Origin: Clostridium polynesiense | GTDB taxonomy: Bacteria > Bacillota > Clostridia > Clostridiales > Clostridiaceae | Direction: 5' to 3' | Assembly (NCBI RefSeq): GCF_000820705.1 | Contig: NZ_CCXI01000158.1 | Span: 1-52,381 of the forward strand | Length of the DNA: 52,381 bases | Shown here: piece by piece, positions 32,860-41,342 of the stretch | How the letters are laid out: every line of letters begins with the position of its first letter | How positions within the stretch are numbered: the first letter of the stretch is position 1 | Position numbers and translations under genes: made by a program | Notes under the pieces: model-generated | The model's input: the letters and a program-made list of their open reading frames with translations, nothing else | The model's database searches: none | What the model was told of the DNA's origin: nothing

Positions 32860-34050
32860 ATGGGAAAGTTGGTTATAAATCAGGAAAAGATATTAAATAT
32901 AGATGAACTTATTAAAATATGCCCCTTTGGAGCAATGGAAAACAATCAGGGAAGATTAGAAATAAATTCAGCCTGTAAGATGTGCAAGCTATGTGTAAAG
33001 AAGGGTCCTAAAGGCGCTGTAACATTTCAAGAGGAAAATATAAAGAGTATAGATAAATCTAAGTGGAAAGGCATTGCTGTATATGTAGACCATGTAGAAG
33101 GAAATATACATCCTGTGACCTTTGAGCTTATAGGGAAGGCAAAGGAGTTGTCAGAAAAGGTTAATCAGCCTGTGTTTGCTCTGTTTATGGGCTATGGTAT
33201 TTCCGGAAGTGCTCAGGAGCTTTTACATTACGGAGTGGATGAAGTGTTTGTATATGATGATGAAAATTTAAAGGATTTTAGAATAGAACCTTATACTGCT
33301 GTATTTGAGGATTTTATAAATAATGTAAAACCTACCGCTGTATTAGTAGGAGCTACAGCTATAGGCAGATCCTTAGCTCCAAGGGTAGCTGCAAGATTCA
33401 GGACAGGTTTAACTGCTGATTGTACCATTTTAGATATAAAGGAAAATACTGATTTAGTACAAATAAGACCTGCTTTTGGAGGAAATATAATGGCACAGAT
33501 AGTAACTCCAAACTCCAGACCTCAGCTGGCAACGGTTAGATACAAGGTTATGAACGCTCCTGAAAGATCCGGGGAAGCTCATGGAAAGGTTAATCACTGT
33601 ACCATAAAAGAAGAAAAGCTCTCCTCAGGAATTAATGTGTTTAAGGTTATTGCAAAGGAAAAGGAAAGCGGTATAGCAGATGCTGAAGTTATAGTTGTAG
33701 CTGGGAGAGGTATAAAGTCCCAAAAAGACTTGGCTATGGCTCAGGAGCTGGCAGAGATTTTAGGAGGTCAGGTAGCAGCCACTCGTCCTTTAATTGAAGC
33801 GGGATGGGAGGATGCTAAAAAGCAGATAGGATTAAGCGGAAGAACCGTAAGACCTAGACTTATTATAACTTTGGGAGTTTCCGGAGCAGTACAGTTTACT
33901 GCAGGGATGAATAACTCAGACTATATATTTGCTATTAATAAAGATGAAAAGGCACCTATATTCAAGGTTGCTCATTATGGTATAGTAGGGGATATTTACG
34001 AAATAGTTCCCCAGCTTATTGAAGCGTTAAGGGCTGAAAGGGAGGAATAG
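32860..34050 (+). CDS. lctC: Electron transfer flavoprotein alpha subunit with ferredoxin domain (LctC-like)
   Basis: 396 residues. The N-terminal 65 residues form a ferredoxin-like insert with cysteines in ICPFGAM and ACKMCKLCVKKGP, enough for one [4Fe-4S] cluster. EtfA proper follows: GATAIGRSLAPRVAARF near 166 and the FAD-binding VVAGRGIKS, ATRPLIEAGW, QIGLSGRTVRPRL and GVSGAVQF motifs (about 270-350). The extra cluster is the mark of LctC-type bifurcating Etf. It sits 12 bases after lctB and 3 bases before lctD. Confidence 0.91.
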   Translation: MGKLVINQEKILNIDELIKICPFGAMENNQGRLEINSACKMCKLCVKKGPKGAVTFQEENIKSIDKSKWKGIAVYVDHVEGNIHPVTFELIGKAKELSEKVNQPVFALFMGYGISGSAQELLHYGVDEVFVYDDENLKDFRIEPYTAVFEDFINNVKPTAVLVGATAIGRSLAPRVAARFRTGLTADCTILDIKENTDLVQIRPAFGGNIMAQIVTPNSRPQLATVRYKVMNAPERSGEAHGKVNHCTIKEEKLSSGINVFKVIAKEKESGIADAEVIVVAGRGIKSQKDLAMAQELAEILGGQVAATRPLIEAGWEDAKKQIGLSGRTVRPRLIITLGVSGAVQFTAGMNNSDYIFAINKDEKAPIFKVAHYGIVGDIYEIVPQLIEALRAEREE

Positions 34051-34053
34051 GAT

Positions 34054-35490
34054 ATGACAAAGGATATTTTACAGTGTAATAAGATCTTAGATTCAGAGTA
34101 TAAAACTGTAGATGCAGCAGATATAGAATGTTTATTATCATTAATTTCTGATAAAGAAAAAGTTCTTTTAGGGGAGCATATTAACGAAGATTACAGCCAT
34201 GATGAATTAGGCGGGGTTAAAAGGAGGCCTGATGTAGTTATACAGGCTTCAAATGCTGAGGAAGTTTCAAAGATTATGAAATATGCCTATGAAAAAAGAA
34301 TTCCTGTAACGCCAAGAGGTTCAGGAACAGGACTGGTAGGAGCTTCAGTGCCTATTTATGGCGGTATCATGATTGATTTAAGTGGAATGAACAAAATACT
34401 TGAGCTGGATGAGGAAAATCTTACCCTTACGGTAGAGCCTGGGGTTCTTCTTATGGAAATAAGCAAATTCGTAGAGGAAAGAGACTTGTTTTATCCTCCG
34501 GATCCAGGTGAGAAAACAGCTACCATAGGAGGAAATATAAACACCAATGCCGGAGGGATGAGGGCTGTTAAATATGGTGTTACCAGAGATTATGTAAGAG
34601 GACTTGAAGTTGTGCTTCCAAATGGTGAAATGATAGAGGTAGGGGGAAAGGTTGTTAAAAACAGTTCAGGATACAGCCTGAAGGATTTAATAGTAGGTTC
34701 AGAAGGTACCTTAGGAATAGTGACTAAAGCTGTGCTTAAGCTTCTTCCTCTCCCTAAGAGATTCGTAAGCCTTTTGGTGCCATTTCCAAATCTGGAAAAG
34801 GCTATCGATACTGTTCCTAAAATTATAAAATCAAAATCAATACCTACAGCTATTGAATTTATGCAGAGAGAGGCTATAGTTGCAGCAGAGGAATTTTTAG
34901 GAAAAAAATTCCCGGATAACAGCTCCAATGCATATCTCCTTTTAAAATTCGATGGAAACTCTTTAGAAGAAGTGGAGAATAACTATGAAAAGGTAGCGGA
35001 TATCTGTCTTGAAAATGGAGCTTTGGATGTGTTTATTTCCAATACGGAAGAAAGAGAAGAAGCTATATGGAGTGCCAGAGGAGCTTTCTTGGAGGCTATA
35101 AAGGCATCTACTACAGAAATGGATGAGGTGGACGTAGTAGTACCGAGAAATAAGGTGGCTGAATTTGTAAAATACACTCACGAAATGGAAAGTAAGCATA
35201 ATATAAGAATAAGAAGGTTTGGTCATGCCGGGGATGGAAACCTTCATATATATATCCTTAAGGATGAATTAAGAGAAGAAGAGTGGGAGCTTAAGCTTAA
35301 GGCAGTAATGGAGGATATGTATAAAAAAGCTAAGGAGCTTAAAGGTCAGGTATCCGGAGAGCATGGCATAGGATATGCAAAAAAGGTTTATTTAAATCAG
35401 TCTCTTTCAAAGGAAAGTTTATCTATAATGAAGGGAATAAAGCTGGCTTTTGATCCTCTAAATATTTTAAATCCCGGTAAGGTATGCTGA
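34054..35490 (+). CDS. lctD: FAD-binding lactate dehydrogenase (GlcD/LctD-like)
   Basis: 478 residues. PCMH-type FAD-binding domain (about 45-225: [45 protein letters not shown]). An FAD-oxidase C-terminal domain (about 225-475) has [14 protein letters not shown] and [11 protein letters not shown], whose histidines act in 2-hydroxy acid oxidation. It oxidises lactate to pyruvate and passes electrons to the Etf pair. D- or L-specificity cannot be told. Last gene of the operon; no lactate permease or racemase follows, unlike the Acetobacterium operon. Confidence 0.91.
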   Translation: MTKDILQCNKILDSEYKTVDAADIECLLSLISDKEKVLLGEHINEDYSHDELGGVKRRPDVVIQASNAEEVSKIMKYAYEKRIPVTPRGSGTGLVGASVPIYGGIMIDLSGMNKILELDEENLTLTVEPGVLLMEISKFVEERDLFYPPDPGEKTATIGGNINTNAGGMRAVKYGVTRDYVRGLEVVLPNGEMIEVGGKVVKNSSGYSLKDLIVGSEGTLGIVTKAVLKLLPLPKRFVSLLVPFPNLEKAIDTVPKIIKSKSIPTAIEFMQREAIVAAEEFLGKKFPDNSSNAYLLLKFDGNSLEEVENNYEKVADICLENGALDVFISNTEEREEAIWSARGAFLEAIKASTTEMDEVDVVVPRNKVAEFVKYTHEMESKHNIRIRRFGHAGDGNLHIYILKDELREEEWELKLKAVMEDMYKKAKELKGQVSGEHGIGYAKKVYLNQSLSKESLSIMKGIKLAFDPLNILNPGKVC

Positions 35491-35584
35491 TAAAGTATGA
35501 ACAAGCGGCACCGCAGAGATTCAAAACTCAGCTGTTATTTAGGGGTAATACTTCTTTTTCAAATATCAATTATCTATCTCCCTC

Positions 35585-35613
35585 TTGAAACAATTGGTAA
35601 AGTATCTTAAAAT
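35585..35613 (+). promoter_or_regulatory. lgt promoter
   Basis: TTGAAA (35585-35590), 17 bases, TAAAAT (35608-35613), 28 bases before the lgt start. Confidence 0.6.
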
Positions 35614-35640
35614 TAAGTAAAAAACACAGGGAGGAAACCA

Positions 35641-36417
35641 ATGGATCCTATAGCGTTTAGTATTTTTGGATTAGAGATAAGATGGTATGGTATTCTTATA
35701 GCTTCAGGAATTATGGTTGGTATGCTTATAGCTCAGCTGAACTGCAGAATTAAGAACATCAGTTTCGATAATTTTCTTGATACTTTTTTAGTTTCCCTTA
35801 TACCGGGAGTAATTGGAGCAAGGCTCTATTATGTAGCTTTTGAATTTGAAAATTATAAGGATAATCTGATGTCTATATTTAATATAAGAGAAGGTGGGCT
35901 CGCTATTCATGGAGCTCTTATCTTTGGAATAGGAACTGCTTATATATATTCTAAAATTAAAAAGATTAACTTTTGGGATATGGCGGACATTGCCGCTCCA
36001 TCCTTTGCTATAGCTCAAGCCATAGGAAGATGGGGAAACTTCATGAATGGAGAGGCACACGGTGGAGCTGTAAGCTATGAATTTATAAGTAAGTTTCCGG
36101 AGTTTATACAAAAAGGGATGTATATAGATGGGAGCTACTACCATCCAACCTTTTTATATGAATCTTTATGGAATTTAGCTTTATTTATAATTTTAATGAT
36201 TATAATTTACAATAGGCAGGATCATCGCAGAGGAATAGTTATTTTTTCCTACATAGCTCTATATTCTCTCGGGAGGATCTTCATTGAAGGAATGAGAACA
36301 GACAGTCTCATGATAATGGGATTTAGGGCGGCACAGATAGTCAGCCTTTTAGGGATAATAATTGGAATTATAGGTATAATTATTATCAAAAGAAGGAAAA
36401 AAACCTGGTTTTATTAA
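35641..36417 (+). CDS. lgt: Prolipoprotein diacylglyceryl transferase
   Basis: 258 residues with about seven membrane segments. It adds diacylglycerol from phosphatidylglycerol to the lipobox Cys of prolipoproteins. Conserved Lgt motifs are seen: [12 protein letters not shown] near 12, [10 protein letters not shown] near 88, [14 protein letters not shown] (signature, about 128-141), and [11 protein letters not shown] near 214. AGGGAGG precedes the ATG. It would serve the lipoproteins in this window. Confidence 0.94.
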   Translation: MDPIAFSIFGLEIRWYGILIASGIMVGMLIAQLNCRIKNISFDNFLDTFLVSLIPGVIGARLYYVAFEFENYKDNLMSIFNIREGGLAIHGALIFGIGTAYIYSKIKKINFWDMADIAAPSFAIAQAIGRWGNFMNGEAHGGAVSYEFISKFPEFIQKGMYIDGSYYHPTFLYESLWNLALFIILMIIIYNRQDHRRGIVIFSYIALYSLGRIFIEGMRTDSLMIMGFRAAQIVSLLGIIIGIIGIIIIKRRKKTWFY

Positions 36418-36432
36418 TAAAAGCAATTGAAG

Positions 36433-36528
36433 CAGCGGAAAGCTTTAAACTGTACCCTACTCCTTATACAGTAGAATATACTGATAAGGGCAGGAGTGTA
36501 GGATTCTAAAAGCACCGCTGTTTTTTTT
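36433..36528 (+). terminator. Long nested RNA structure ending in eight T, after lgt
   Basis: Four nested stems in order: CAGCGG/CCGCTG, GCTTT/AAAGC, CCTAC/GTAGG, and CCTTATACAGTA/TACTGATAAGG (one bulged A), closing a GAATA loop; eight T at 36521-36528. It surely terminates lgt transcription. Its size (about 96 bases) exceeds a normal terminator and may make a stable small RNA. Confidence 0.75.
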
Positions 36529-36590
36529 ATGTCTATTTTTAAAATAATATATACAATTTGTAAAGAATCATTATTTGATAATAATACATA

Positions 36591-36619
36591 TTGACACTAT
36601 ACCCCAGGGGGTATATAAT
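36591..36619 (+). promoter_or_regulatory. Promoter of the cst-like operon with operator in its spacer
   Basis: Consensus TTGACA (36591-36596), 17 bases, TATAAT (36614-36619). The spacer is filled by TATACCCCAGGGGGTATA (36598-36615), a CsoR/CstR-type operator with 8 of 9 symmetric pairs. Binding would block polymerase directly. Confidence 0.85.
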
Positions 36620-36697
36620 ACAATCAAAGTCAAATAAAAATATACGCAATCAGAATATAAAAATTGAAACTAATATCAAAAGAAAGGAATGAACTAT

Positions 36698-36958
36698 ATG
36701 GAATATGATGACCAGGTGAAAAACAGGGTGAAACGGATAGAAGGTCAGATTAGAGGAGTATTGAAGATGATGGAAGAGAATAAAGATTGTAAAGATGTCA
36801 TTACTCAACTCTCCGCAGTTCGTTCCGCAGTTGATAAATCTATTGGAGTACTGGTAAGTTCAAACTTAATTCAATGCTTTGAGGAAAGCGGCAAGGATGA
36901 GTATAGAAGAGATGAATTAATAAGAGAGGCTGTAAATTTACTGGTAAAAAGCAGATAG
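36698..36958 (+). CDS. cstR: CsoR-family repressor, CstR-like persulfide sensor
   Basis: 86 residues from the ATG at 36698, which has AAAGGA about ten bases upstream; an in-frame ATG at 36689 sits too close to that site. All-helical CsoR/RcnR fold: VKRIEGQIRGVLKMM, then Cys31 and Cys60. The copper-binding His that lies four residues before the second Cys in CsoR is Asn here. Two cysteines at these positions without the His is the pattern of Staphylococcus CstR, which forms inter-subunit sulfide bridges with persulfides. The downstream sulfur genes agree. Autoregulated through the operator upstream. Confidence 0.87.
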   Translation: MEYDDQVKNRVKRIEGQIRGVLKMMEENKDCKDVITQLSAVRSAVDKSIGVLVSSNLIQCFEESGKDEYRRDELIREAVNLLVKSR

Positions 36959-37002
36959 GCATTTATCAAGAATCAATATATTAGTATTTAAGGAGGTAAA
37001 CT

Positions 37003-37299
37003 ATGAAGCAAATTTCAGCAAAAGAAGTAGAAAAACTATTAAATCAGGGAAAAAAGTTAAACCTTATAGATGTTAGAGAAGCGGATGAAGTAGCTCAGGG
37101 CAAAATTCCGGGAGTAATGAATATTCCCTTAGGACTTCTGGATGTAAGAATGTTTGAGCTGGATAAGTCAAAAGAATATATAATGGTATGCCGTTCAGGA
37201 GCCAGGAGCGGTCTAGCTACGCAATTTTTACAGGATCAAGGCTTTAATGCTGTTAATATGAGGGGAGGTATGATTCACTGGGAAGGTAAGGTTATATAA
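37003..37299 (+). CDS. Single-domain rhodanese sulfurtransferase
   Basis: 98 residues. Rhodanese domain with LIDVREADEV near 22 and active-site loop CRSGARS near 64, giving a persulfide-carrying Cys. AAGGAGG precedes the ATG. Second gene of the cst-like operon; it probably moves sulfane sulfur between TusA-type carriers and other acceptors. Confidence 0.9.
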   Translation: MKQISAKEVEKLLNQGKKLNLIDVREADEVAQGKIPGVMNIPLGLLDVRMFELDKSKEYIMVCRSGARSGLATQFLQDQGFNAVNMRGGMIHWEGKVI

Positions 37300-37315
37300 T
37301 TTTTTTTAATAATTT

Positions 37316-37333
37316 TATACCCCCGTGGGTATA
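37316..37333. promoter_or_regulatory. Second CsoR/CstR-type operator, internal to the operon
   Basis: TATACCC-CCGT-GGGTATA (18 bases) lies right before the ribosome site of the TusA-rhodanese gene. Same form as the promoter operator. A clear promoter around it is not seen. Confidence 0.6.
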
Positions 37334-37350
37334 TGAGAGGAGGATTTATA

Positions 37351-37926
37351 ATGGAAAATATAAAAGCAGATACGATTTTAGATGCAAGAGGAATGGTTTG
37401 TCCAATGCCTATTGTAAAAACCAAAAAGAAAATCAAGGATTTACACGCAGGAGAAATACTGGAGGTCCTGGCAACAGACAGAGGCTCAAAGGCTGACATT
37501 AAAGCCTGGGCAGAAAGTACCGGACATCAATATCTAGGAACTATTGAAGAAGGAGATGTTCTGAAGCATTATTTAAGAAAATCCTCTGATGAGGAAACTA
37601 TTGAGAAAAAACATCCCAAGGTGGCAGACAATGAGGAGTTAGAAAATAAATTAAAAGAAAAGGATGATATTATTGTCCTTGATGTAAGGGAATCGGCAGA
37701 ATATGTGTTTAACCACATTCCCGGAGCAGTTTCCATTCCTTTAGGGGAACTGGAAGAACGAATGAATGAGCTTAATAAGGAAAAAGAAATATATGTTGTA
37801 TGCCGTACCGGAAGCCGAAGCGATTTAGCTGCACAAAAGCTTACAGAAAAAGGCTTTAATAAGGTAATTAACGTTATACCGGGCATGAGCAAGTGGTCCG
37901 GAAAAACAGAAAGCATTAATTCTTAA
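37351..37926 (+). CDS. TusA-rhodanese fusion protein (CstA-like)
   Basis: 191 residues. N-terminal TusA domain (about 1-75) with DARGMVCPMPIVKTKK, whose Cys carries sulfur. A Lys/Glu linker leads to a rhodanese domain (about 95-185) with VLDVRESAEYVF and active loop CRTGSRS. Resembles the sulfurtransferase modules of staphylococcal CstA, but the further C-terminal domain of CstA is absent. The ATG at 37351 has GAGGAGG eight bases upstream; an ATG at 37333 is inside the operator and lacks a site. It should relay persulfide between domains. Confidence 0.87.
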   Translation: MENIKADTILDARGMVCPMPIVKTKKKIKDLHAGEILEVLATDRGSKADIKAWAESTGHQYLGTIEEGDVLKHYLRKSSDEETIEKKHPKVADNEELENKLKEKDDIIVLDVRESAEYVFNHIPGAVSIPLGELEERMNELNKEKEIYVVCRTGSRSDLAAQKLTEKGFNKVINVIPGMSKWSGKTESINS

Positions 37927-37963
37927 TAAATTTAAATTAAAAAGTGATCAGGAGGAATATTTA

Positions 37964-38359
37964 ATGAATAAAAAAGTAGCAATCATAGCAAGTAATGGAG
38001 GTCTTTTTGATGCTTACAAGGTGTTTAATATAGCAAATGCAGCTGCAGCAACAGATCAAGAGGTAGCAATTTTCTTTACATTTGAAGGACTTAATTTAAT
38101 TCATAAGGAAGGAAGCAAGCAGCTTGCAATGCCTGAAGGAAAAGAGCATTATGCCGAAGGATTTGCTAAAGCAAACGTTCCGTCTATACCAGAGCTTATA
38201 GAAATGGCACAGGAAATGGAAGTTAGATTTATAGGCTGTCAGATGACCATGGATGCTTTGGGAATTGGAAAAGAAGAATTAATTGATGGTATAGAAGTAG
38301 GAGGAGCTGTAACCTTCTTGGATTTCGCAAAAGATGCAGATGTAACTTTATCCTTTTAA
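37964..38359 (+). CDS. DsrE/DsrF-like sulfur carrier protein (DsrE2 type)
   Basis: 131 residues. It begins MNKKVAIIASNGGLFDAYK and ends with GGAVTFLDFAKDAD, both typical of the DsrE2-like family. A conserved Cys lies in FIGCQMTMDALG near residue 88. Members accept sulfane sulfur from TusA or rhodanese partners, fitting this operon. CAGGAGG precedes the start. Confidence 0.87.
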   Translation: MNKKVAIIASNGGLFDAYKVFNIANAAAATDQEVAIFFTFEGLNLIHKEGSKQLAMPEGKEHYAEGFAKANVPSIPELIEMAQEMEVRFIGCQMTMDALGIGKEELIDGIEVGGAVTFLDFAKDADVTLSF

Positions 38360-38405
38360 TGATAATTAAGAATAAATTATAAAAACAATATTTTTTTAAA
38401 AATAA

Positions 38406-38424
38406 TATACCGTAGGGGGGTAAT
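38406..38424. promoter_or_regulatory. Weak third CstR-type operator
   Basis: TATACCGTAGGGGGGTAAT resembles the two stronger operators but is imperfect, and its G run also serves as the ribosome site of the next gene. It may only look like an operator. Confidence 0.35.
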
Positions 38425-38429
38425 TTAAG

Positions 38430-39557
38430 ATGAGTTTAAAAATGGTAAATTCCCATGATATTGCAAAGAAAGTATTTAATAAAGAAAAATTATTTATATT
38501 AGATGTAAGAAACAGAGATGAGTTTAATGATTGGAAAATAGAAGGCATAAACTTTGAACATTTAAATGTTCCATATTTTGAACTTCTGGATGGAGTAGAG
38601 GGGATAATGAATAAAATTCCTTCTGATAAAGAAATATTAGTAGTTTGTGCTAAGGAAGGATCCTCACAGATGATTGCAGAGATGCTTTCAGAAAAAGGTC
38701 TGGATGTTACTTATCTCCAGGGTGGAATGAAGGCATGGAGTGAGCATCTGGAGCCCATAAAGATTAAGGATTTAAAAAATGGAGGAGCTGTATACCAGTT
38801 TGTTCGTATTGGTAAAGGATGTTTATCCTATATGATAGTTTCCGATGGAGAAGCAGCTATAATTGATGCTACAAGATTTGCAGATACCTATATTGATTTT
38901 GCTCACAGCCTGGGTGCAAAGATTACCAATGTATTTGATACACATTTGCATGCTGATCATATTTCCGGAGGACGTGCAATTGCTGAAAAAACAAATTCGT
39001 TATACTGGTTGCCGCCAAAGGATGCTTCTGAGGTAACCTTTAATTATCAGCCTCTTGAAGATGGAAATGAAGTTAAAATAGGAAATACTGCTATAAATAT
39101 TCATGCTTTATATTCTCCAGGTCATACTATAGGATCCACCTCCTTTGTAGTTGATAATCAATTCTTATTAACAGGAGACATTCTATTTATAGACTCTATC
39201 GGAAGACCTGACCTTGCAGGATTGGCACAGGATTGGGTGGGAGACCTTAGAGAAAGCTTGTATAAGAGATATAAAGAATTATCAGAGGATCTTTTAGTAC
39301 TTCCAGCTCACTTTATGATAGTCGAAGAATTAAATGATGATGGAAGCGTATATGAAAAGCTGGGTAAGCTGTATGAAAAAAATCACGGGTTAAATATTGA
39401 AAGTGAAGAAGAATTCAGAAAAATGGTAACGGAAAATTTACCGCCTCAGCCAAATGCTTATAAGGAGATTCGTCAAACAAATATGGGTAAAATCACACCT
39501 GAGGATGATAAACAGCGTGAAATGGAAATTGGACCAAACCGCTGTGCAGTTCGATAA
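38430..39557 (+). CDS. Rhodanese-metallo-beta-lactamase fusion, probable persulfide dioxygenase
   Basis: 375 residues. N-terminal rhodanese domain (about 1-110) with [11 protein letters not shown] and active loop CAKEGSS near 72, then a glyoxalase-II-like metallo-beta-lactamase domain (about 120-330) with [11 protein letters not shown] near 171, the GHTIGSTSF His near 231, and [15 protein letters not shown]. Persulfide dioxygenases of this fold oxidise persulfide to sulfite. Staphylococcal CstB has the same parts but with the MBL domain first, so the order is reversed here. Oxygen need in a strict anaerobe is an open question. Start has a GGGGGG run upstream. Confidence 0.85.
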   Translation: MSLKMVNSHDIAKKVFNKEKLFILDVRNRDEFNDWKIEGINFEHLNVPYFELLDGVEGIMNKIPSDKEILVVCAKEGSSQMIAEMLSEKGLDVTYLQGGMKAWSEHLEPIKIKDLKNGGAVYQFVRIGKGCLSYMIVSDGEAAIIDATRFADTYIDFAHSLGAKITNVFDTHLHADHISGGRAIAEKTNSLYWLPPKDASEVTFNYQPLEDGNEVKIGNTAINIHALYSPGHTIGSTSFVVDNQFLLTGDILFIDSIGRPDLAGLAQDWVGDLRESLYKRYKELSEDLLVLPAHFMIVEELNDDGSVYEKLGKLYEKNHGLNIESEEEFRKMVTENLPPQPNAYKEIRQTNMGKITPEDDKQREMEIGPNRCAVR

Positions 39558-39579
39558 TAAAAAATTGGAGGTAGTTAAA

Positions 39580-39807
39580 ATGGATTCAGCAAAAGTATTA
39601 GATGCAAAAGGACTAGCTTGTCCAATGCCTATTGTTAAAACTAAAAAAGCTATGGATGAAATTCAATCAGGAGAGATACTTGAAATTCATGCTACAGATA
39701 AAGGGGCAAAAAATGATTTATCAGCTTGGGCAAAAACTGTTGGACACGAGCTTCTTAAGCATGAAGAAGAAAATGAAGTTTTAAAGTTCTGGATTAAGAA
39801 AGCTTAG
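39580..39807 (+). CDS. TusA-family sulfur carrier protein
   Basis: 75 residues from the ATG at 39580, with TTGGAGG ten bases upstream; the frame runs open back into the preceding gene without a site. Signature LDAKGLACPMPIVKTKKAM with the sulfur-carrying Cys near residue 13. Very close to the TusA half of the fusion encoded at 37351, suggesting duplication inside the operon. Confidence 0.9.
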   Translation: MDSAKVLDAKGLACPMPIVKTKKAMDEIQSGEILEIHATDKGAKNDLSAWAKTVGHELLKHEEENEVLKFWIKKA

Positions 39808-39837
39808 TGCAGAAAAATACAAAAGTAAATGAAAATA

Positions 39838-39864
39838 AGGGGAACCGATTAAGGTTCCCTTTCT
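39838..39864 (+). terminator. Intercistronic hairpin before tauE
   Basis: AGGGGAACC / GGTTCCCT then TTCT; weak terminator or processing site, 20 bases before the tauE ATG, allowing reduced expression of tauE. Confidence 0.6.
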
Positions 39865-39880
39865 ATAAGGAGGAATAATA

Positions 39881-40657
39881 ATGGATTTTGCATTTATAAT
39901 CACCATTTTTCTCATCGGATTTATAGGCTCCTATATATCCGGGATGTTGGGAATTGGTGGTTCTATAATAAAATACCCAATGCTTTTATACATTCCGCCA
40001 CTATTTGGTTTAGCAGCCTTCAGTGCACATGAAGTCTCAGGAATAAGTGCGGTTCAGGTGTTCTTTGCAACCATTGGTGGTGTATGGGCATATCGTAAAG
40101 GTGGGTATCTAAATAAAACCTTAATTGGATATATGGGAGTTAGTATATTACTTGGAAGCTTTATTGGAGGCTATGGTTCCAGGATGATGAGCGAAGGAAC
40201 TATTAATTTAATATACGGAGTTTTAGCATTAGCAGCAGCGATTATGATGTTTATACCTAAAAAGGGAATTGATGATATTCCTTTGGACCAGGTTAAGTTT
40301 AATAAATGGCTTGCAGCAGGACTTGCCTTCATAGTAGGATTAGGGGCAGGTATTGTGGGAGCAGCAGGAGCCTTTCTGCTTGTACCCATAATGTTGGTGG
40401 TCTTAAAAATTCCTACCAGGATGACTATTGCATCTTCCTTAGCTATCACATTTATATCTTCCATAGGAGCAACTATAGGAAAGATTACTACAGGACAGGT
40501 AGACTATGCATCTGCAGCAATAATGGTAGTAGCAAGCTTGATTGCATCTCCCCTTGGAGCAATTGCAGGTAAAAAGATAAATGCTAAGGTGCTTCAAAAC
40601 TTATTGGCGGTATTAATATTTGCCACCGCTATTAAGATTTGGATGGACATACTCTAA
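39881..40657 (+). CDS. TauE/SafE-family membrane permease, probable sulfite exporter
   Basis: 258 residues with about eight membrane segments in two repeats. Family motifs [18 protein letters not shown] near 20 and [19 protein letters not shown] near 155 are clear. A TauE protein is also part of the staphylococcal cst operon, where it is taken to export sulfite made from persulfide. AAGGAGG precedes the start. Last gene of the operon. Confidence 0.87.
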   Translation: MDFAFIITIFLIGFIGSYISGMLGIGGSIIKYPMLLYIPPLFGLAAFSAHEVSGISAVQVFFATIGGVWAYRKGGYLNKTLIGYMGVSILLGSFIGGYGSRMMSEGTINLIYGVLALAAAIMMFIPKKGIDDIPLDQVKFNKWLAAGLAFIVGLGAGIVGAAGAFLLVPIMLVVLKIPTRMTIASSLAITFISSIGATIGKITTGQVDYASAAIMVVASLIASPLGAIAGKKINAKVLQNLLAVLIFATAIKIWMDIL

Positions 40658-40673
40658 AGGTTATAAAATCACT

Positions 40674-40692
40674 AGGGGCTTATGCCCCTTTA
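40674..40692 (+). terminator. Terminator of the cst-like operon
   Basis: AGGGGC-TTAT-GCCCCT followed by TTT, 17 bases after tauE. Confidence 0.7.
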
Positions 40693-40821
40693 GCTGTTTA
40701 AATGGAATTAATTTTACAGTGAAGAATTTATAGAAACTACTTGACTGTGAGTTATCTAGTTGTTATAATGAAATACGTCGCAGGAATGCGAGTAATATAA
40801 AAATTTTAGTTATGGTAACAT

Positions 40822-40912
40822 GGAGAGATGTCCGAGTTGGCTTAAGGGGCACGCCTGGAAAGCGTGTGTAGGGGAAACTCTACCGAGGGTTCGAATCCCT
40901 CTCTCTCCGCCA
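40822..40912 (+). tRNA. tRNA-Ser (anticodon GGA)
   Basis: 91 bases with encoded CCA. Acceptor GGAGAGA/TCTCTCC; anticodon stem CACGC/GCGTG with loop CTGGAAA; long variable arm with GTAGGGG...CTCTAC; T arm GGGTTCGAATCCC. Reads UCC and UCU. Ten bases before the SRP RNA, probably cotranscribed. Confidence 0.95.
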
Positions 40913-40922
40913 TTTAAACTTT

Positions 40923-41188
40923 GCCGTGCTAGATGGGGAGTTAGCGGTGCCCTGTACCTGCAATCCGCTACAGCAGGATTGAATTCCTCACTTCGGCTTT
41001 AACCTGTAGGGTCTGCCCCATATAAGTGGTGTTGAGAGTTGGGTCCCACGCAACGGAAGCCCGTGAACCCCGTCAGGTCCGGAAGGAAGCAGCGGTAAGT
41101 GGATCCTTTCGTGTGCCGTGGATTAACCTGGCTTGAGCTAACTGTATGGGTAACGCTTATAGGTTACTGCCAACGTGAGGTGCACGGT
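40923..41188 (+). ncRNA. ffs: Signal recognition particle RNA, long Firmicute form
   Basis: About 266 bases. Ends pair (GCCGTGC with GCACGGT). The universal helix 8 core is plain: GTCAGGTCCGGAAGGAAGCAGC (in two parts GTCAGGTCCGGAAGG and AAGCAGC) around 41071-41093. The 5' Alu-type domain begins GCTAGATGGGGAGTTAGCGG. It lies in the expected region with dnaX-recR, but clpB is inserted between. T-rich end TTTTTATT acts as terminator. Confidence 0.93.
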
Positions 41189-41207
41189 TTTTATTATAAT
41201 TAAATAT

Positions 41208-41231
41208 GGTGCCAGGCACCTGACAAGTGAC
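41208..41231 (+). repeat. Dispersed palindromic repeat, copy 3
   Basis: GGTGCC-A-GGCACC followed by TGACAAGTGAC. Identical over 24 bases to copies 4 and 5; right after the SRP RNA. Confidence 0.8.
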
Positions 41232-41237
41232 AAAAAT

Positions 41238-41290
41238 AAAAGGCATATTTCAGAAATACATCAAAAGGTATTTCTTTTTTTATGCCTTTT
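41238..41290. terminator. Bidirectional terminator between SRP RNA and clpB
   Basis: AAAAGGCATA (41238-41247) / TATGCCTTTT (41281-41290) with nested AGAAATAC/GTATTTCT; T runs on both strands. Confidence 0.83.
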
Positions 41291-41342
41291 TTTATTTTTG
41301 CTATAAATGGATATTCTTTTCAATTAAATCCGTATGAAGCTT

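Noticed and set aside
39454-39579. N-terminal extension of the TusA protein
   Set aside because: It overlaps the preceding gene in another frame and has no site; the ATG at 39580 starts the known TusA domain.
40820-41002. 60-codon ORF
   Set aside because: It lies over tRNA-Ser and the start of the SRP RNA.
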